NCBI GenBank assembly: GCA_028284265.1
Contig: JANQRZ010000003.1
Coordinates: forward strand, 124,001 to 188,000
Source: Rhodothermales bacterium
GTDB taxonomy: Bacteria; Bacteroidota; Rhodothermia; Rhodothermales; JANQRZ01
DNA: 64,000 nucleotides
Reading direction: 5' to 3'
Below the pieces are notes generated by a model, which was not told the origin of the DNA, searched no databases, and saw only the letters and a program-made list of their open reading frames with translations. The position numbers were made by a program, and so were the translations under genes. The number at the start of each line of letters is the position of its first letter. Within the stretch, counting starts at the first letter, position 1. Shown piece after piece: positions 1 to 12,345 of this stretch.

Positions 1-307
1 AGCTCACCGGGTCCGAGAAACCACGATCTTGCAGGTGACACGAGCCACAGGAGACCGTCTCGTTCTGCGAGAGACGGACATCGTAGAACAGCACACGCCC
101 GAGTGTAGCCCCCGCGTCCGTCACGGGGTTATCGTCGGGGGTATTGTCCTCGATGCTGACGGCTATCGCCTCAAGGTGGGCCGGTAGCGCAATGCCGTCG
201 TAGTCGTACGGTGTTGCGGGGAGTGTCGGTGTCTTGTCGAGTCGGGTCGAGAAGGCACCGAGCACGACGATGAGTGATCCGAGAAAGAGGACAGCGAGAC
301 GAGGCAT
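1..307 (-). CDS. Di-haem cytochrome c peroxidase/MauG-like protein, N-terminal part
   Basis: Only the first 102 codons lie in the window; the gene runs off the left edge. The translation opens with a hydrophobic signal-like segment ([19 protein letters not shown]) and contains the run [12 protein letters not shown] followed by a haem-binding CGSCH motif at about residues 87-91 and then GFSDP. That order (LGxxLFxDxxLS, CxxCH, FSD) is characteristic of the first haem domain of bacterial cytochrome c peroxidase/MauG relatives, periplasmic enzymes that reduce peroxides or oxidise substrates. The second haem domain cannot be seen. It is divergent from aconitase, with a 179-base intergenic region shared by both promoters. 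Confidence 0.8.
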   Translation of the reverse strand, partial: MPRLAVLFLGSLIVVLGAFSTRLDKTPTLPATPYDYDGIALPAHLEAIAVSIEDNTPDDNPVTDAGATLGRVLFYDVRLSQNETVSCGSCHLQDRGFSDPVS

Positions 308-486
308 GGTATCGGGGAGATGGGAGGAATGTAGGTTTTTGGCAGACAGAGGGCAACCCACTGCATGCGGAAGTGCCCGATAGCCCTCTCGGTTTATCTT
401 CCGATACGCCGCGTCTTGACAAACAAAGTCGCGGCGGAGCGCGTCTAACACGCATCCTCGTTTCTGATCGACCAGCCCCTCCTCTG

Positions 487-3203
<2,717 letters not shown>

Positions 3204-3207
<4 letters not shown>

Positions 3208-3530
3208 GTCCGCTCAGGCAGTTGATCTCAGGTCGTGGGTTCGACCGGTACCAGTCTGGCTTGCATTCTCGATTCCGTGCCTATCGGCTCGGATACGAGT
3301 TGACGTACTGCCAGCCTTCCCCGGACCCGGCTATGCGACTCGACTTCGAAAGCCCGCGTCATCTCGGGCGGCTTACAGCTTGGGAGTCAGGTTCTTGCGA
3401 TCTCGAAGTCATTGAGTCCAAAACGGATGTAAGAGTTCTGTATGAGCGCAGGCAGTTATGTAGTGAGAGTGAGTTCCATGAAGCACTTGCCTACTTGGCT
3501 TGCTTCATGAGAGACAACGCATCGGTATAG
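3204..3530 (+). CDS. Small immunity-like protein (TriTu-type)
   Basis: A 108-residue protein with a GTG start overlapping the aconitase stop. The core reads as MRLDFES, then [19 protein letters not shown] and a C-terminal helix [14 protein letters not shown]. This pattern (short acidic strand, GRxTxWESGxCDxEVxD, then an amphipathic helix) resembles small proteins annotated as TriTu-family immunity proteins in polymorphic toxin systems. The ATG at 3333 would give a 65-residue version but would cut off part of the recognisable N-terminal region ([11 protein letters not shown]), so the GTG start is preferred. No toxin gene is next to it. The match rests on remembered family patterns, so function is uncertain. 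Confidence 0.5.
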
Positions 3531-3635
3531 GTCATCCCGAGCGTAGTCGAGGGATCTCTTCGGGCACAGCAGTGACAGCTTGCAAAGCGTTTCCCCGCAG
3601 AGATCTCTCCACTCGCTCTGCTCGGTCGAGATGAC
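3531..3635. repeat. GTCAT-bounded palindromic repeat, copy A
   Basis: Begins directly after the stop codon of the preceding gene with GTCATCCCGAGCGTAGTCGA and ends with the roughly complementary GGTCGAGATGAC. The inner parts GGGATCTCTT and AGAGATCTCT also pair, so the whole can fold into a long hairpin. Related elements occur at 17424-17511, 28243-28313 and 35846-35917. Confidence 0.8.
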
Positions 3636-3666
3636 AAAGTGTGAGCGTGGCGTTAATCTTCGACCT

Positions 3667-3752
3667 GTCATTGCGAGGAGCCGAAGGCGACGCGGCAATC
3701 TCGTGATTTAATCTCATTCCTCAGGAGATTGCTTCGCTGCGCTTGCAATGAC
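3667..3752. repeat. GTCATTGCGAGG-type palindromic repeat
   Basis: Starts GTCATTGCGAGGAGCCGAAG and ends GCGCTTGCAATGAC. The inner GCAATCTC and GAGATTGC also pair. It is a second, separate palindromic family lying 31 bases from copy A. Confidence 0.8.
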
Positions 3753-3896
3753 AGACAGAAGCGATGAGAGGCGGTTAGCCAGAAGTGGATGGCAAGACGG
3801 GTCGATCTCTTCGCTCAATTCATCCTCGCGCTGACGGCGCAGGGCGAGGACGAGGGTATGTTTAGAGTCTATTCTCGATTCTGACTCCGCACGCTG

Positions 3897-5837
3897 ATGT
3901 CCTCCGCTCTCCGTTTCCTCGCCGTCGCCAGCCTCCTCGTCCTCGGTGCGCTGCCTGTCTCCGCGCAGACGGTCCTCTATCCCGGTCTCGAAGGGCAGCC
4001 GCTCCTCGACGCCATCCAGGCCGACTACAGCCCGACCGGCACGCTCGGCTACGGTCCGGCCCGCGACGAACTCTATGGGTGGGAACAGAACCGCAACGGC
4101 AACCTCCGCGCGGTTTATTCCGGCTTCACCATTGTTCTCTCCGGCGACCCGTCGAATAGCGCGCTCGCGCAGGGGGTCAACACCGAGCATACGTGGCCGC
4201 AGTCGCTCGGGATGGGGGACGAGCCGCAGCGGAGCGACATGCACAACCTGTACCCGGTGCGCGAGGAGATCAACAGCGCACGCGGCAACAGCCCGCTCCT
4301 CGACATCCCCGATGCCGAGACCGATACGTGGTTCCGCCTCGACCAGCAGCAGTCGAGCATTCCGACGACCAACCTCGACGAGTGGAGCGAGGTGGATGAC
4401 GACAACCCGCCGTCGGGCTACTTCGGGGTGTTCGAGCCGCGTGAGGACCACAAGGGCAACGCGGCGCGGGCGCTCTTCTACGTCTACGCCATCTGGGAGT
4501 CCGAACTCACCTCGGGCTTTATCGACATCCAACTCGACAACTTGCTCGCGTGGCACGTCCAAGACCCGGTCGATACGTTCGAGGCCGACCGGAGCACGTT
4601 CATCGCCTCCGAGCAGGGCAACCAGAACCCGTTCATCCTCGACTCAACGCTCGCTCGCCGCGCCTTCGACCCCGACGACGGTGGCGGCGGACCGGGCGGC
4701 GAGGCCGCCGACCTACTGATCACCGAGTACGTCGAAGGCTCCTCGTTCAACAAGGCCATCGAGATTTTCAACGGCACCGACGAGGCGGTGAACCTCGCGG
4801 GCTACACGCTGGAGGTCTACTTCAACGGCAACAGCTTCGCCGGGACCACGATCAACTTGTCGGGGACGATTGCACCGGGCGATGTGTTCGTCCTTGCTGA
4901 GAACAGCGCCGATCCGGCCATCCTCGCCGAGGCGGACCAGACGACCAATGACTTCCTCTGGAACGGCAACGATGCCATCGTACTGGCTCGGGGCAGCGAT
5001 GTGATCGACACCATCGGGCAGATCGGGTTCGACCCCGGCGATGAGTGGGGGAGCGGCTTCACCTCGACCAAGGACAACACCCTCCGCCGCCTCGCGGGGG
5101 ACTGCACCGCCGACACCGACCCGAACGACGCCTTCGATCCGGCGACGCACTACCTCGGCTTTGCCAACAATAGCTTCGACGATCTTGGCAGCACGAGCCT
5201 CGTTTGCGAGACCACGCCCGTCGTCACCGCCGACATCGAACCGGTCGGGGCACCGATTGTCATTGCTGCCTCGGGTGGATCGCTTTCCTACACCGTGACG
5301 CTCACGAACACGACTGCGATGACGCAGGTAATCACTGCCGAGATCAACGCGACGCTACCCAACGGCAATCCGTTTGGCCCGATTCAGGGACCGCAGACAT
5401 TGCCAGTTGCGGCGAACAGTTCGATTGGGCCGGTCACGTTTACGGAGAACGTGCCGGGCGTGGCCCCGGCGGGCACCTACACCGTGACGCTCACGCTCAC
5501 AAGCGGCGGCGAGGAGATCGACGCGGACAGCTTTACGTTCGACAAGGTAGCCGCGGTGGCCTCGCGTGCTAACCCTGACTTCGCCCTCTCGTCGGTCTAC
5601 CCGAACCCGATGCGCGACGCCGCGACAGTCGCCTTCGCACTGCCCGAAGCAGACGCGGTTCGGCTGGTGGTGTACGATGTGCTCGGGCGTGAGGTCGCGG
5701 TGCTGGCTGACGGCGTGCTCGACGCAGGCGAACACGAGGTGCGCTTCGATGGGGCGGACTTGCCGAGCGGGGTGTACGTCGTCCGGCTCAACGCGGGCGG
5801 GCAGGTGCAGACGCAGCGCGTGACGGTCGTCCGGTAG
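3897..5837 (+). CDS. Secreted endonuclease I with lamin-tail domain and T9SS sorting domain
   Basis: A 646-residue multidomain exported protein. Residues 1-24 form a signal peptide ending ALPVSAQ. Residues about 35-260 carry the endonuclease I (NucM/EndA-type His-Me finger) signature: TEHTWPQS near 96, DMHNLYP near 114 and ARGNSPL near 128. These enzymes cut DNA non-specifically with a metal ion. Residues about 274-400 fit a lamin-tail domain (LLITEYVEGSSFNKAIEIFN). An Ig-like module follows at about 440-552, and a T9SS sorting domain (YPNPMRD, VVYDVLGREVAVL, LPSGVYVVRL) at 566-646. It probably acts at the cell surface or outside, in nutrient or DNA scavenging. A paralogous nuclease lies at 61195-62295. 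Confidence 0.88.
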   Translation: MSSALRFLAVASLLVLGALPVSAQTVLYPGLEGQPLLDAIQADYSPTGTLGYGPARDELYGWEQNRNGNLRAVYSGFTIVLSGDPSNSALAQGVNTEHTWPQSLGMGDEPQRSDMHNLYPVREEINSARGNSPLLDIPDAETDTWFRLDQQQSSIPTTNLDEWSEVDDDNPPSGYFGVFEPREDHKGNAARALFYVYAIWESELTSGFIDIQLDNLLAWHVQDPVDTFEADRSTFIASEQGNQNPFILDSTLARRAFDPDDGGGGPGGEAADLLITEYVEGSSFNKAIEIFNGTDEAVNLAGYTLEVYFNGNSFAGTTINLSGTIAPGDVFVLAENSADPAILAEADQTTNDFLWNGNDAIVLARGSDVIDTIGQIGFDPGDEWGSGFTSTKDNTLRRLAGDCTADTDPNDAFDPATHYLGFANNSFDDLGSTSLVCETTPVVTADIEPVGAPIVIAASGGSLSYTVTLTNTTAMTQVITAEINATLPNGNPFGPIQGPQTLPVAANSSIGPVTFTENVPGVAPAGTYTVTLTLTSGGEEIDADSFTFDKVAAVASRANPDFALSSVYPNPMRDAATVAFALPEADAVRLVVYDVLGREVAVLADGVLDAGEHEVRFDGADLPSGVYVVRLNAGGQVQTQRVTVVR

Positions 5838-5902
5838 CACAGAGCGGTAGCGAGGAGGCGGGGTGATGTCGTAGGTTCTGCGGCACACTAACCCCGCCTG
5901 CC

Positions 5903-8212
5903 GTGAACGTCGCCTGCATCGGTGGAGGCCCCGCCGGTCTCTTCCTCTCGATTCTCCTCAAGAAGCACCGCCCCGACTGGCCCGTCGCCGTCTACGAACA
6001 GAACCCGCGCGGCAACACGTTCGGCTGGGGCATCGTCTTCTCCGACGGGACGATGGAAAACCTCGAAGCCGCCGACGCCGAGGTGGCGCGCCAGACCCAG
6101 GCTGAACTCGCGCACTGGGATGATATCGAGGTGCGGTTCAAAGGCGAAGTCCTGCGGTCGTCCGGGCACGGGTTCATCGGTGTCGGGCGGCATCGATTCC
6201 TAGAGATTCTGAGCGCCCGTGCCGAGGCGGTCGGCGTCGCACTGCACTACGGCGCCCGTGTCGAAGACCTCGATGCGCTCGGAGCCGACCTCGTCGTCGG
6301 GTGCGACGGCGTCAACAGCGCCATCCGGTCGGAGGGTGCCGAACATTTCGGGCCCACCGTCGAGCCACAGGCTAATCGGTTTACGTGGCTCGGGACGCAC
6401 CGCCCGTTCGAGGCGTTCACGTTCGACTTCCGCGAGACCGAGCACGGCTGGTTTCAGGCGCACTGCTACCAGTTCTCCGAGGACACGAGCACGTTCATCG
6501 TCGAATGTACCGACGCGACGTGGCGCGCCGCCGGGCTAGACCGAATGACGAAGCCCGAGAGCCTCGCCTTCTGCGAGAGCCTCTTCGCCGATACGCTCGA
6601 CGGGCACCGGCTTCTCGACAACAGCCCGCACCTCGACGGCCCGGCGATGTGGATCCGCTTCCCGAGGGTGACGAACGAGCACTGGCACCACGGGAGCACG
6701 GTGCTCCTCGGCGATGCTGCCGCGACGGCCCACTTCTCGATTGGCTCGGGGACGAAGCTCGCCCTAGAGAGCGCCATTGACCTTGCCGAGAAGCTGATCG
6801 AACGAGAGGGCGATGACCTGTGCGCGGTCCTCGACGCCTATGAGGACGACCGGCGGATCGAGACCCTGCGCCTCCAGAACGCGGCGCGCAACTCGACCGA
6901 GTGGTTCGAGTCGGTCGAACTGCGGGGGCACCTCGCGCCGGAGCAGTTCGCCTACAGCCTCCTCACCCGTAGCCAGCGTGTGAGTCACGAGAACCTTCGC
7001 CTCCGCGACGCCGACTGGCTCGAAGGCTATGAGCAGTGGTGGGCAGGTTCTGAGAACGGGGGAGAGGGAGAACGAGAGAAAGGGGGAGAGGCGGTGCCGC
7101 CTATGTTCGTGCCGTACCGGGTGCGCGGCCTCACACTTCCGAACCGCGTCGTCGTTTCGCCGATGGCGATGTACTCCGCCGAAGGTGGCGTTGTGAACGA
7201 CTTCCACCTCGTCCACCTCGGGCAGCGGGCGCTCGGTGGGGCGGGGCTGGTGTTCACCGAGATGACGTGTCCCTCGCCGGAGGCCCGCATCACGCCGGGC
7301 TGCGCCGGACTATGGACCGACGAGCAGCAAGACGCTTACGCCCGCATCGTCCGGTTCATCCACGGGCACAGCCCTGCGAATGTGGCTCTTCAACTCGGCC
7401 ATGCGGGGCGGAAGGGATCGGTCAAGAAACCGTGGGAGGCCGGGGGCGACGACAACACGCCGCTCGATGAGGGCAACTGGCCGCTCGTCGCCCCGTCGCC
7501 GCTGCCGTACCTCTCGCACAACCAGACGCCGCGTGCGATGGACCGCGCCGACATGGACCGTGTCAAGGGTGAGTTTGTCGCCGCAGCGAAGCGCGGGGCC
7601 GAGGCCGGATTCGACTGGCTCGAACTCCACTGCGCCCACGGCTACCTGCTCTCGTCGTTCCTCTCACCCCTCACCAACCAGCGCACCGACGACTACGGCG
7701 GCTCCGTCGAGAACCGGCTCCGGTATCCGCTCGAAGTCTGGGATGCCGTGCGCGCCGTCTGGCCGGAAGACCGACCGATGAGCGTTCGGTTCTCCGCCGT
7801 GGACTGGGTTGAGGGCGGGACGGTGATCGATGACACGGTCGAGATGGCGCGGGCCTTCTACGAGCATGGGGCCGACCTGATCGACGTGTCGAGCGGGCAG
7901 GTCCACCCGGAGCAGGCTCCGGTCTACGGGCGGATGTGGCAGACGCCGTTCGCCGAGCGCATCCGGCTGGAGACGGGCGCGCCGGTGATGGCCGTCGGGA
8001 ATATCTACGAGCCGGACCACGTCAACTCGATTCTCGCCGCCGGGCGGGCCGACCTGTGTCTCCTTGCCCGTCCTCACCTCGGGGTGCCGCATTGGACGCT
8101 CCGCGCCGCCGCCGAACTCGGCCACACCGACCAGTGGTGGCCGCCCCAATACCTCTCCGGCAAGCGCCAACTCGAACGCTACTTCGAGCGGCAGCGCGAG
8201 ATGGCCGAGTAG
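5903..8212 (+). CDS. Fused FAD monooxygenase / old-yellow-enzyme oxidoreductase (anthraniloyl-CoA monooxygenase type)
   Basis: A 769-residue two-domain flavoprotein with a GTG start. Residues 1 to about 378 are a class A FAD monooxygenase with the dinucleotide motif [10 protein letters not shown] and the [12 protein letters not shown] flavin motif. Residues about 400-769 are an NADH:flavin oxidoreductase (old yellow enzyme) domain with [27 protein letters not shown] and [12 protein letters not shown]. This architecture is that of 2-aminobenzoyl-CoA monooxygenase/reductase and salicylyl-CoA 5-hydroxylase. The aryl-CoA ligase, SDR, hydratase, dehydrogenase and Rid genes at 14.6-19.6 kb favour the aminobenzoyl-CoA reaction. 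The two domains are joined by a Gly/Glu-rich linker. The substrate is inferred from context. Confidence 0.8.
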   Translation: MNVACIGGGPAGLFLSILLKKHRPDWPVAVYEQNPRGNTFGWGIVFSDGTMENLEAADAEVARQTQAELAHWDDIEVRFKGEVLRSSGHGFIGVGRHRFLEILSARAEAVGVALHYGARVEDLDALGADLVVGCDGVNSAIRSEGAEHFGPTVEPQANRFTWLGTHRPFEAFTFDFRETEHGWFQAHCYQFSEDTSTFIVECTDATWRAAGLDRMTKPESLAFCESLFADTLDGHRLLDNSPHLDGPAMWIRFPRVTNEHWHHGSTVLLGDAAATAHFSIGSGTKLALESAIDLAEKLIEREGDDLCAVLDAYEDDRRIETLRLQNAARNSTEWFESVELRGHLAPEQFAYSLLTRSQRVSHENLRLRDADWLEGYEQWWAGSENGGEGEREKGGEAVPPMFVPYRVRGLTLPNRVVVSPMAMYSAEGGVVNDFHLVHLGQRALGGAGLVFTEMTCPSPEARITPGCAGLWTDEQQDAYARIVRFIHGHSPANVALQLGHAGRKGSVKKPWEAGGDDNTPLDEGNWPLVAPSPLPYLSHNQTPRAMDRADMDRVKGEFVAAAKRGAEAGFDWLELHCAHGYLLSSFLSPLTNQRTDDYGGSVENRLRYPLEVWDAVRAVWPEDRPMSVRFSAVDWVEGGTVIDDTVEMARAFYEHGADLIDVSSGQVHPEQAPVYGRMWQTPFAERIRLETGAPVMAVGNIYEPDHVNSILAAGRADLCLLARPHLGVPHWTLRAAAELGHTDQWWPPQYLSGKRQLERYFERQREMAE

Positions 8213-8348
8213 CATCGCCGGTCGGGCACTGTTGGAGGGCTAGGATAGAGCGCGCCAAGTCTAGGGTAGGAGAGACGCCAAAGGTGTATGCGATCCCCTC
8301 GGCATGATGGTATTATCGCATCTCTTCTTCCTCAACCCCCTGATCCGC

Positions 8349-10688
8349 ATGCGTCTCTTTACACCTACCCTTCGTCCAGCTTGTTATCCGATCGGGTTTC
8401 TGATCGCTTGCGTCTGCTTGCTGGCTATGCCGGTCCAGGCCCAAGACACCGCCCCGCGCACCGTTTCCGCGAGCCGTGTCAACACGTCCGAGCCGCTTCG
8501 CACCTTGCCAAACCGACCGGGGCTGGCTCGCACGGGTATTCCGGCAGTCGTGCCCAACAAGCTCCACAGCTTCGCGGACAAGGGGCAGCGCCCTGAGGTC
8601 ACCGACCTCGCTGATCCCGTCATCGACACCGGAGCGGCGAGCCGGAGCAGCAGCGCGACCGGCACGGTCGTTCAGAGCTTCGCGGGCATCCCGCAGTCGC
8701 AGTCGCCATTCATCTTTCCGCCGGACACGAACGGCGATGTGGGGCCGAACCACTACGTGCAGTGGATCAACGGGACCGTGCAGTTCTATGACAAGCAAGG
8801 CTCCACCCTGCTCGGACCCGTCAGCGGCAATTTCTTTTGGCAGGGCCTCGGTGGCCTGTGCGACGCGCGTAATGATGGCGATCCCATCATCCTCTACGAC
8901 GAGATGGCCGACCGCTGGGTGGCGATGCAGTTCATGCTCTCCCAACTGCTCAACGGGTTCGGTGGGTACGCACTCTGCTTTGCCGTCTCGACGACGCCCG
9001 ATCCGACCGGGGCGTATCACCAGTACGAGTTTCCGTTTAGCTACTTCCCGGACTATCCCAAGGTGGGGGTGTGGTCGGATGCATACTACGCGACGGCCAA
9101 CATCTTCTTCGACGGCGATTTCCGTCAGGAGGCGATGGCGTTTGAGCGCGAGGCGATGCTTCAGGGCCTGCCGGCAGATGCTGTGGTCTTCACCATCCCG
9201 AGCGCTACGCGCGGTAGCTTCCTCCCCGCCGATGCGGATGGCTCGGCCCCGCCCGCAGGAACCCCGGGTCTCTTCCCCGGCCGGCCCGATGGGACGGCGC
9301 TTGAGATTTTCGCCCTCGATGTGAATTGGACGACCCCGTCGGCTTCGACGTTCTCGCTCCTCGACGCGCCGACGGTGGCGTCCCACAATCCGTATTCCGG
9401 CACCGTGCCCCAGCCCTCGCCGGGGGCCGGGTTGGAGGTGCTCGGTGACCGGCTGATGCATCGGGCGCAGTACCGGAACTTCGGCGACCGGCAGACGCTC
9501 GTGCTTAACCACACCGTGGACGTGCAGCCCGGATTCAGTGACCGGGCGGGCATTCGGTGGTATGAGTTACGCAATGGGGCCGGCAACAGCGGCTCCGGCT
9601 GGGGCCTCTACCAGCAGGGCACCTACGCCCCGGACGACGGGTTGTATCGCTGGATGGGCTCGGTGGCGATGAATGGGGCGGGCGACATCGCGGTCGGCTA
9701 TTCCGTGTCGGGGCCGTCGCTCTTCCCCGCGATCCGCTTTGCCGCACAGACGGCAGACCAGAGTGGGACGGGCGTGCTGAATGTGCCCGAGACAGAAATC
9801 CAGACCGGCGGCGGCGTACAGACCGGCACGTTCGGCGGACGCTCGCGCTGGGGCGACTACAGCATGATGTCGGTCGATCCCTCGGACGACCAGACGTTCT
9901 GGTACACGACCGAGTACATGCCGTTCACCTCGACGAACGAGTACAGCACACGCATCGCGGAGCTTGCGGTGGACTCGGGTATCTCGCCTAACTTCGATCT
10001 GACGGCGGTGAACACCTCGCCGGGCGGTTCCCCGATCATCGTGGCAGCGGGGGGATCGGTGACGTTCGACTACTCGGTCTCCAACAACACCGGGAGTGCC
10101 GCCTCTGGGGACCTCTGGTATACCGCCTCGCTTGGCGGAAGCACGGTCGCGCAGATGCTCGTTCAGAGCGGTATGGTGGCTGGTGGTGCGACGGTCAGTC
10201 AGTCGTTCGTACAGCCGGTCCCTGCCGGTGCCCCGGCGGGGAGCTACACGTACACCCTGAGCATGGGTCAATTCCCGAGCACGGCGGTGGACACGGAGAC
10301 GTTCGACCTGCAGATCACGACAAGCGAACGCCCAGATGGTGCTGCATCATGGGCTGTCGTCGATGCCGAAGCGTGGGGCGATGCCGAGCAGGTGGGCCCC
10401 GCACTGTCGTCGAGCCTGCCGGGTACGTTTGCGCTCGGGGCTGCATATCCGAACCCGTTCACACAGGCCGCCATCTTGCCCGTCGTGCTGCCCGACGCGG
10501 CAGAGGTTCGGGTGGTCGTCTTCGATGTCTTGGGGCGTGAAGTGGCGGTGCTGGCCGAGGGCCGACTGGAAGCGGGCAAACACCGTCTCGTCTTCGATGC
10601 GACCGGGTTGCCGAGCGGAGCCTACGTCGCTCGCCTGACCACGGAGGCCGGGCTTTCGCAGACGCAGCGTCTGACGCTACTCCGCTAG
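8349..10688 (+). CDS. Secreted beta-structure protein with T9SS sorting domain
   Basis: A 779-residue exported protein. The chosen ATG at 8349 gives a signal peptide of about 32 residues ending MPVQAQ; an in-frame ATG at 8304 would only add residues before it. The body (about 110-545) contains FPPDTNGDVGPNHYVQ and FPDYPKVGVWSDAYYATA, motifs common in large secreted bacterial proteins of unknown function that look like beta-propellers. An Ig-like module at about 548-657 (SVSNNTGSA, PAGAPAGSYTY) is shared with other cargo in this window. The T9SS sorting domain occupies about 700-779 (AYPNPFTQ, VVVFDVLGREVAVLAEGRL). No enzymatic motif was recognised. Confidence 0.82.
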   Translation: MRLFTPTLRPACYPIGFLIACVCLLAMPVQAQDTAPRTVSASRVNTSEPLRTLPNRPGLARTGIPAVVPNKLHSFADKGQRPEVTDLADPVIDTGAASRSSSATGTVVQSFAGIPQSQSPFIFPPDTNGDVGPNHYVQWINGTVQFYDKQGSTLLGPVSGNFFWQGLGGLCDARNDGDPIILYDEMADRWVAMQFMLSQLLNGFGGYALCFAVSTTPDPTGAYHQYEFPFSYFPDYPKVGVWSDAYYATANIFFDGDFRQEAMAFEREAMLQGLPADAVVFTIPSATRGSFLPADADGSAPPAGTPGLFPGRPDGTALEIFALDVNWTTPSASTFSLLDAPTVASHNPYSGTVPQPSPGAGLEVLGDRLMHRAQYRNFGDRQTLVLNHTVDVQPGFSDRAGIRWYELRNGAGNSGSGWGLYQQGTYAPDDGLYRWMGSVAMNGAGDIAVGYSVSGPSLFPAIRFAAQTADQSGTGVLNVPETEIQTGGGVQTGTFGGRSRWGDYSMMSVDPSDDQTFWYTTEYMPFTSTNEYSTRIAELAVDSGISPNFDLTAVNTSPGGSPIIVAAGGSVTFDYSVSNNTGSAASGDLWYTASLGGSTVAQMLVQSGMVAGGATVSQSFVQPVPAGAPAGSYTYTLSMGQFPSTAVDTETFDLQITTSERPDGAASWAVVDAEAWGDAEQVGPALSSSLPGTFALGAAYPNPFTQAAILPVVLPDAAEVRVVVFDVLGREVAVLAEGRLEAGKHRLVFDATGLPSGAYVARLTTEAGLSQTQRLTLLR

Positions 10689-10714
10689 TCTGGTAGCCGG
10701 AGCGGTAATACAAA

Positions 10715-10752
10715 GGGCCTCCACCGCCGACGTACTCGGACGGTGGAGGCCC
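10715..10752. terminator. Bidirectional hairpin terminator between convergent genes
   Basis: A perfect 12-bp inverted repeat (GGGCCTCCACCG at 10715-10726 and its complement at 10741-10752) sits between the convergent stop codons at 10688 and 10775. There is no long T tract on either side, so the terminator role is inferred from position and stem stability. Confidence 0.65.
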
Positions 10753-10774
10753 TGCTTGATGAGGCCCGGGTGTC

Positions 10775-11899
10775 CTAGCGGCTTGGCACGTAGAACGTTC
10801 CGAATGGGTTCAGGCCGACCTCGATCACCTCGGAGGTGACGAGGTCCGGGTTCATCGGCTCATTCTCGTCAAGGGTGTAGATCGTTACTTGGCTGGCGGT
10901 GTCGCCGGAGTGGGTGACGTAGATCTTGCTGGCCCCCGGCGTTGAGGCGATGTTGTGCGGGACCGGGATGAGGCCCTCCGGTGTCGTGTCGATGGAGCCA
11001 GCGGTGCTGTTCGTCGCGGTGTCGATGGCGAACAGGCCGCTGGCTCCGCCACCGGGGAGGTTCGTCGTGAAGAACGTCCGGCCGCCGCGCGTCATCCACG
11101 CGCCGTGCGCGCCGGGGACGGCGATCATCGTCACCATGTCGAGCGAGGCGCGGTTGAGGACGAAGACGGCGTTGCTGTTCTGGCACGGGACGTAGAGTTG
11201 GTCGTCGATGTCGTTGATGCCGAGGTGCGGGTCCTCGCCGACATCGGCGCGGTCGACTTCCGTGAACGTGCCGGTGTCGTACTTCACCACCTGATCGGGG
11301 CCGTCCGCGACGAAGAGGGTGACGTAGGCCGCCGAGCCGTCGGGTTCGACGATGGTGTCGTGCGGGGTGCCGCCCGTGACAGGCACGGTTGCCAGCACGT
11401 CCAGCGTAGCCGGGTCGATGACCGTCATCTCGTTGTCGATATCGTTCACCACCCAGAGCTGGTTGCCCGAGGCGGAGACCCACATGTGGAAGATGCCGCC
11501 TGCGGGGGCGGTGCCGATGACGCTCGCGTCGCGCGCATCGTAGGCCACGACCCGGTTGTTGGCGCGGTCGCCGATGAAGACGCGGTCGGTGGCGTCGTCG
11601 TAGGCGACATACATCGGCTCGGGGAGTGGTTCGCCTTCTGCTTGCGGGAGGTTGACGGTAAGGATGACGTTGTCGGTACGGGTGCTGATGACCGAGGCCG
11701 TGCCCGCGTTGCGGTTGGCGACGATGACGCGCCCGCGCATCGTCATGCGGAGCTCGCCATCAACCGTTTTGGCGGTGGCTGCGGTGTCAGATGAGGGAGC
11801 GTCGGCTTCCTGAAGCGCGTCGCAGCCTGCGATGAAGGCGGCGAGCAGAAGAAGAGCACCGGCGAAGCGGAGGGCTTGGGAGAGAGGTTGGGAACGCAT
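10775..11899 (-). CDS. YVTN beta-propeller lipoprotein
   Basis: A 374-residue lipoprotein: the lipobox LLAAFIAGC places the lipidated cysteine near residue 26. The rest consists of short beta-propeller repeats of the YVTN/surface-layer type (RVIVANRNAGTASVIS, NQLWVVNDIDNEMTVIDP, GSAAYVTLFVADGPDQVVKY). Such proteins usually bind partners or polysaccharides, and no catalytic residues are evident. The ATG at 11899 is preferred over one at 11914 because GGAGGA lies about eight bases upstream of it. It converges with the preceding cargo gene and shares its terminator. Confidence 0.78.
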   Translation of the reverse strand: MRSQPLSQALRFAGALLLLAAFIAGCDALQEADAPSSDTAATAKTVDGELRMTMRGRVIVANRNAGTASVISTRTDNVILTVNLPQAEGEPLPEPMYVAYDDATDRVFIGDRANNRVVAYDARDASVIGTAPAGGIFHMWVSASGNQLWVVNDIDNEMTVIDPATLDVLATVPVTGGTPHDTIVEPDGSAAYVTLFVADGPDQVVKYDTGTFTEVDRADVGEDPHLGINDIDDQLYVPCQNSNAVFVLNRASLDMVTMIAVPGAHGAWMTRGGRTFFTTNLPGGGASGLFAIDTATNSTAGSIDTTPEGLIPVPHNIASTPGASKIYVTHSGDTASQVTIYTLDENEPMNPDLVTSEVIEVGLNPFGTFYVPSR

Positions 11900-11914
11900 A
11901 GCGGATTCCTCCAT

Positions 11915-12345
11915 GATGGGGTTGAGAGAAGGCAGGGAGCAGGTGACGTGACTTCAATATGGGAAGCCCGAAAGCATGGAGTAATAACGAGATTGTAACA
12001 TTACAGCCTGCGTCTCTTTAGCGTGTGTCATGAACCTGAATGTATAGGATTGGTCCCCACGCCTCGGGATCACGTCCCTCCCCCTAGCAGAGCCTGTCCC
12101 CGCGAAGGTGGGGAGGGAGGACAGGAGGGGGGCGAGGGAAGCGCTTTGCTTGCTCGACCCCCGCTCGCCCGCAGCTTCGCCGCCCCCCTGCTAGGGGGGC
12201 GAGTGCAGGACGCCTTCTCGAATCCATCCCCTAGGTGGCTGTCAGGGTGAGGAGCGCCCCGCCTGCGTCTCTCCTCGCAGCAAAACGAAGTCGCCCCCGA
12301 ACTTGATGGTCCGAGGGCGGCGTCTCGTTAGTCTGGCGTCGGCGG
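11915..12345. other. 431-base intergenic gap
   Basis: The first part (about 11915-12080) is AT-richer and must contain the promoter of the lipoprotein gene on the minus strand. The middle holds a 117-base repeat bounded by inverted ends (12081-12197). A weak hairpin at 12292-12319 (CGCCCCCG with CGAGGGCG, one mismatch) could terminate the minus-strand cargo gene ending at 12346. No coding sequence is apparent. Confidence 0.55.
12081..12197. repeat. 117-base element with 10-bp perfect terminal inverted repeats
   Basis: CCCCTAGCAG at 12081-12090 is matched by CTGCTAGGGG at 12188-12197. The interior is G/C-rich, with further short complementary tracts. Size and structure fit a small non-autonomous (MITE-like) or REP-like palindromic element. 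No second copy was found in the window. Confidence 0.55.

Larger units (their letters stand above)
3531..3896. other. 366-base intergenic gap filled by palindromic repeats
   Basis: The first 222 bases are occupied by the two palindromic elements at 3531-3635 and 3667-3752. The remaining 144 bases must hold the promoter of the secreted nuclease that starts at 3897. I see no credible coding sequence and no clear promoter consensus in it. Confidence 0.6.

Noticed and set aside
274-486. A longer aconitase start
   Set aside because: The extra 71 residues overlap the divergent cytochrome peroxidase start and do not look like aconitase.
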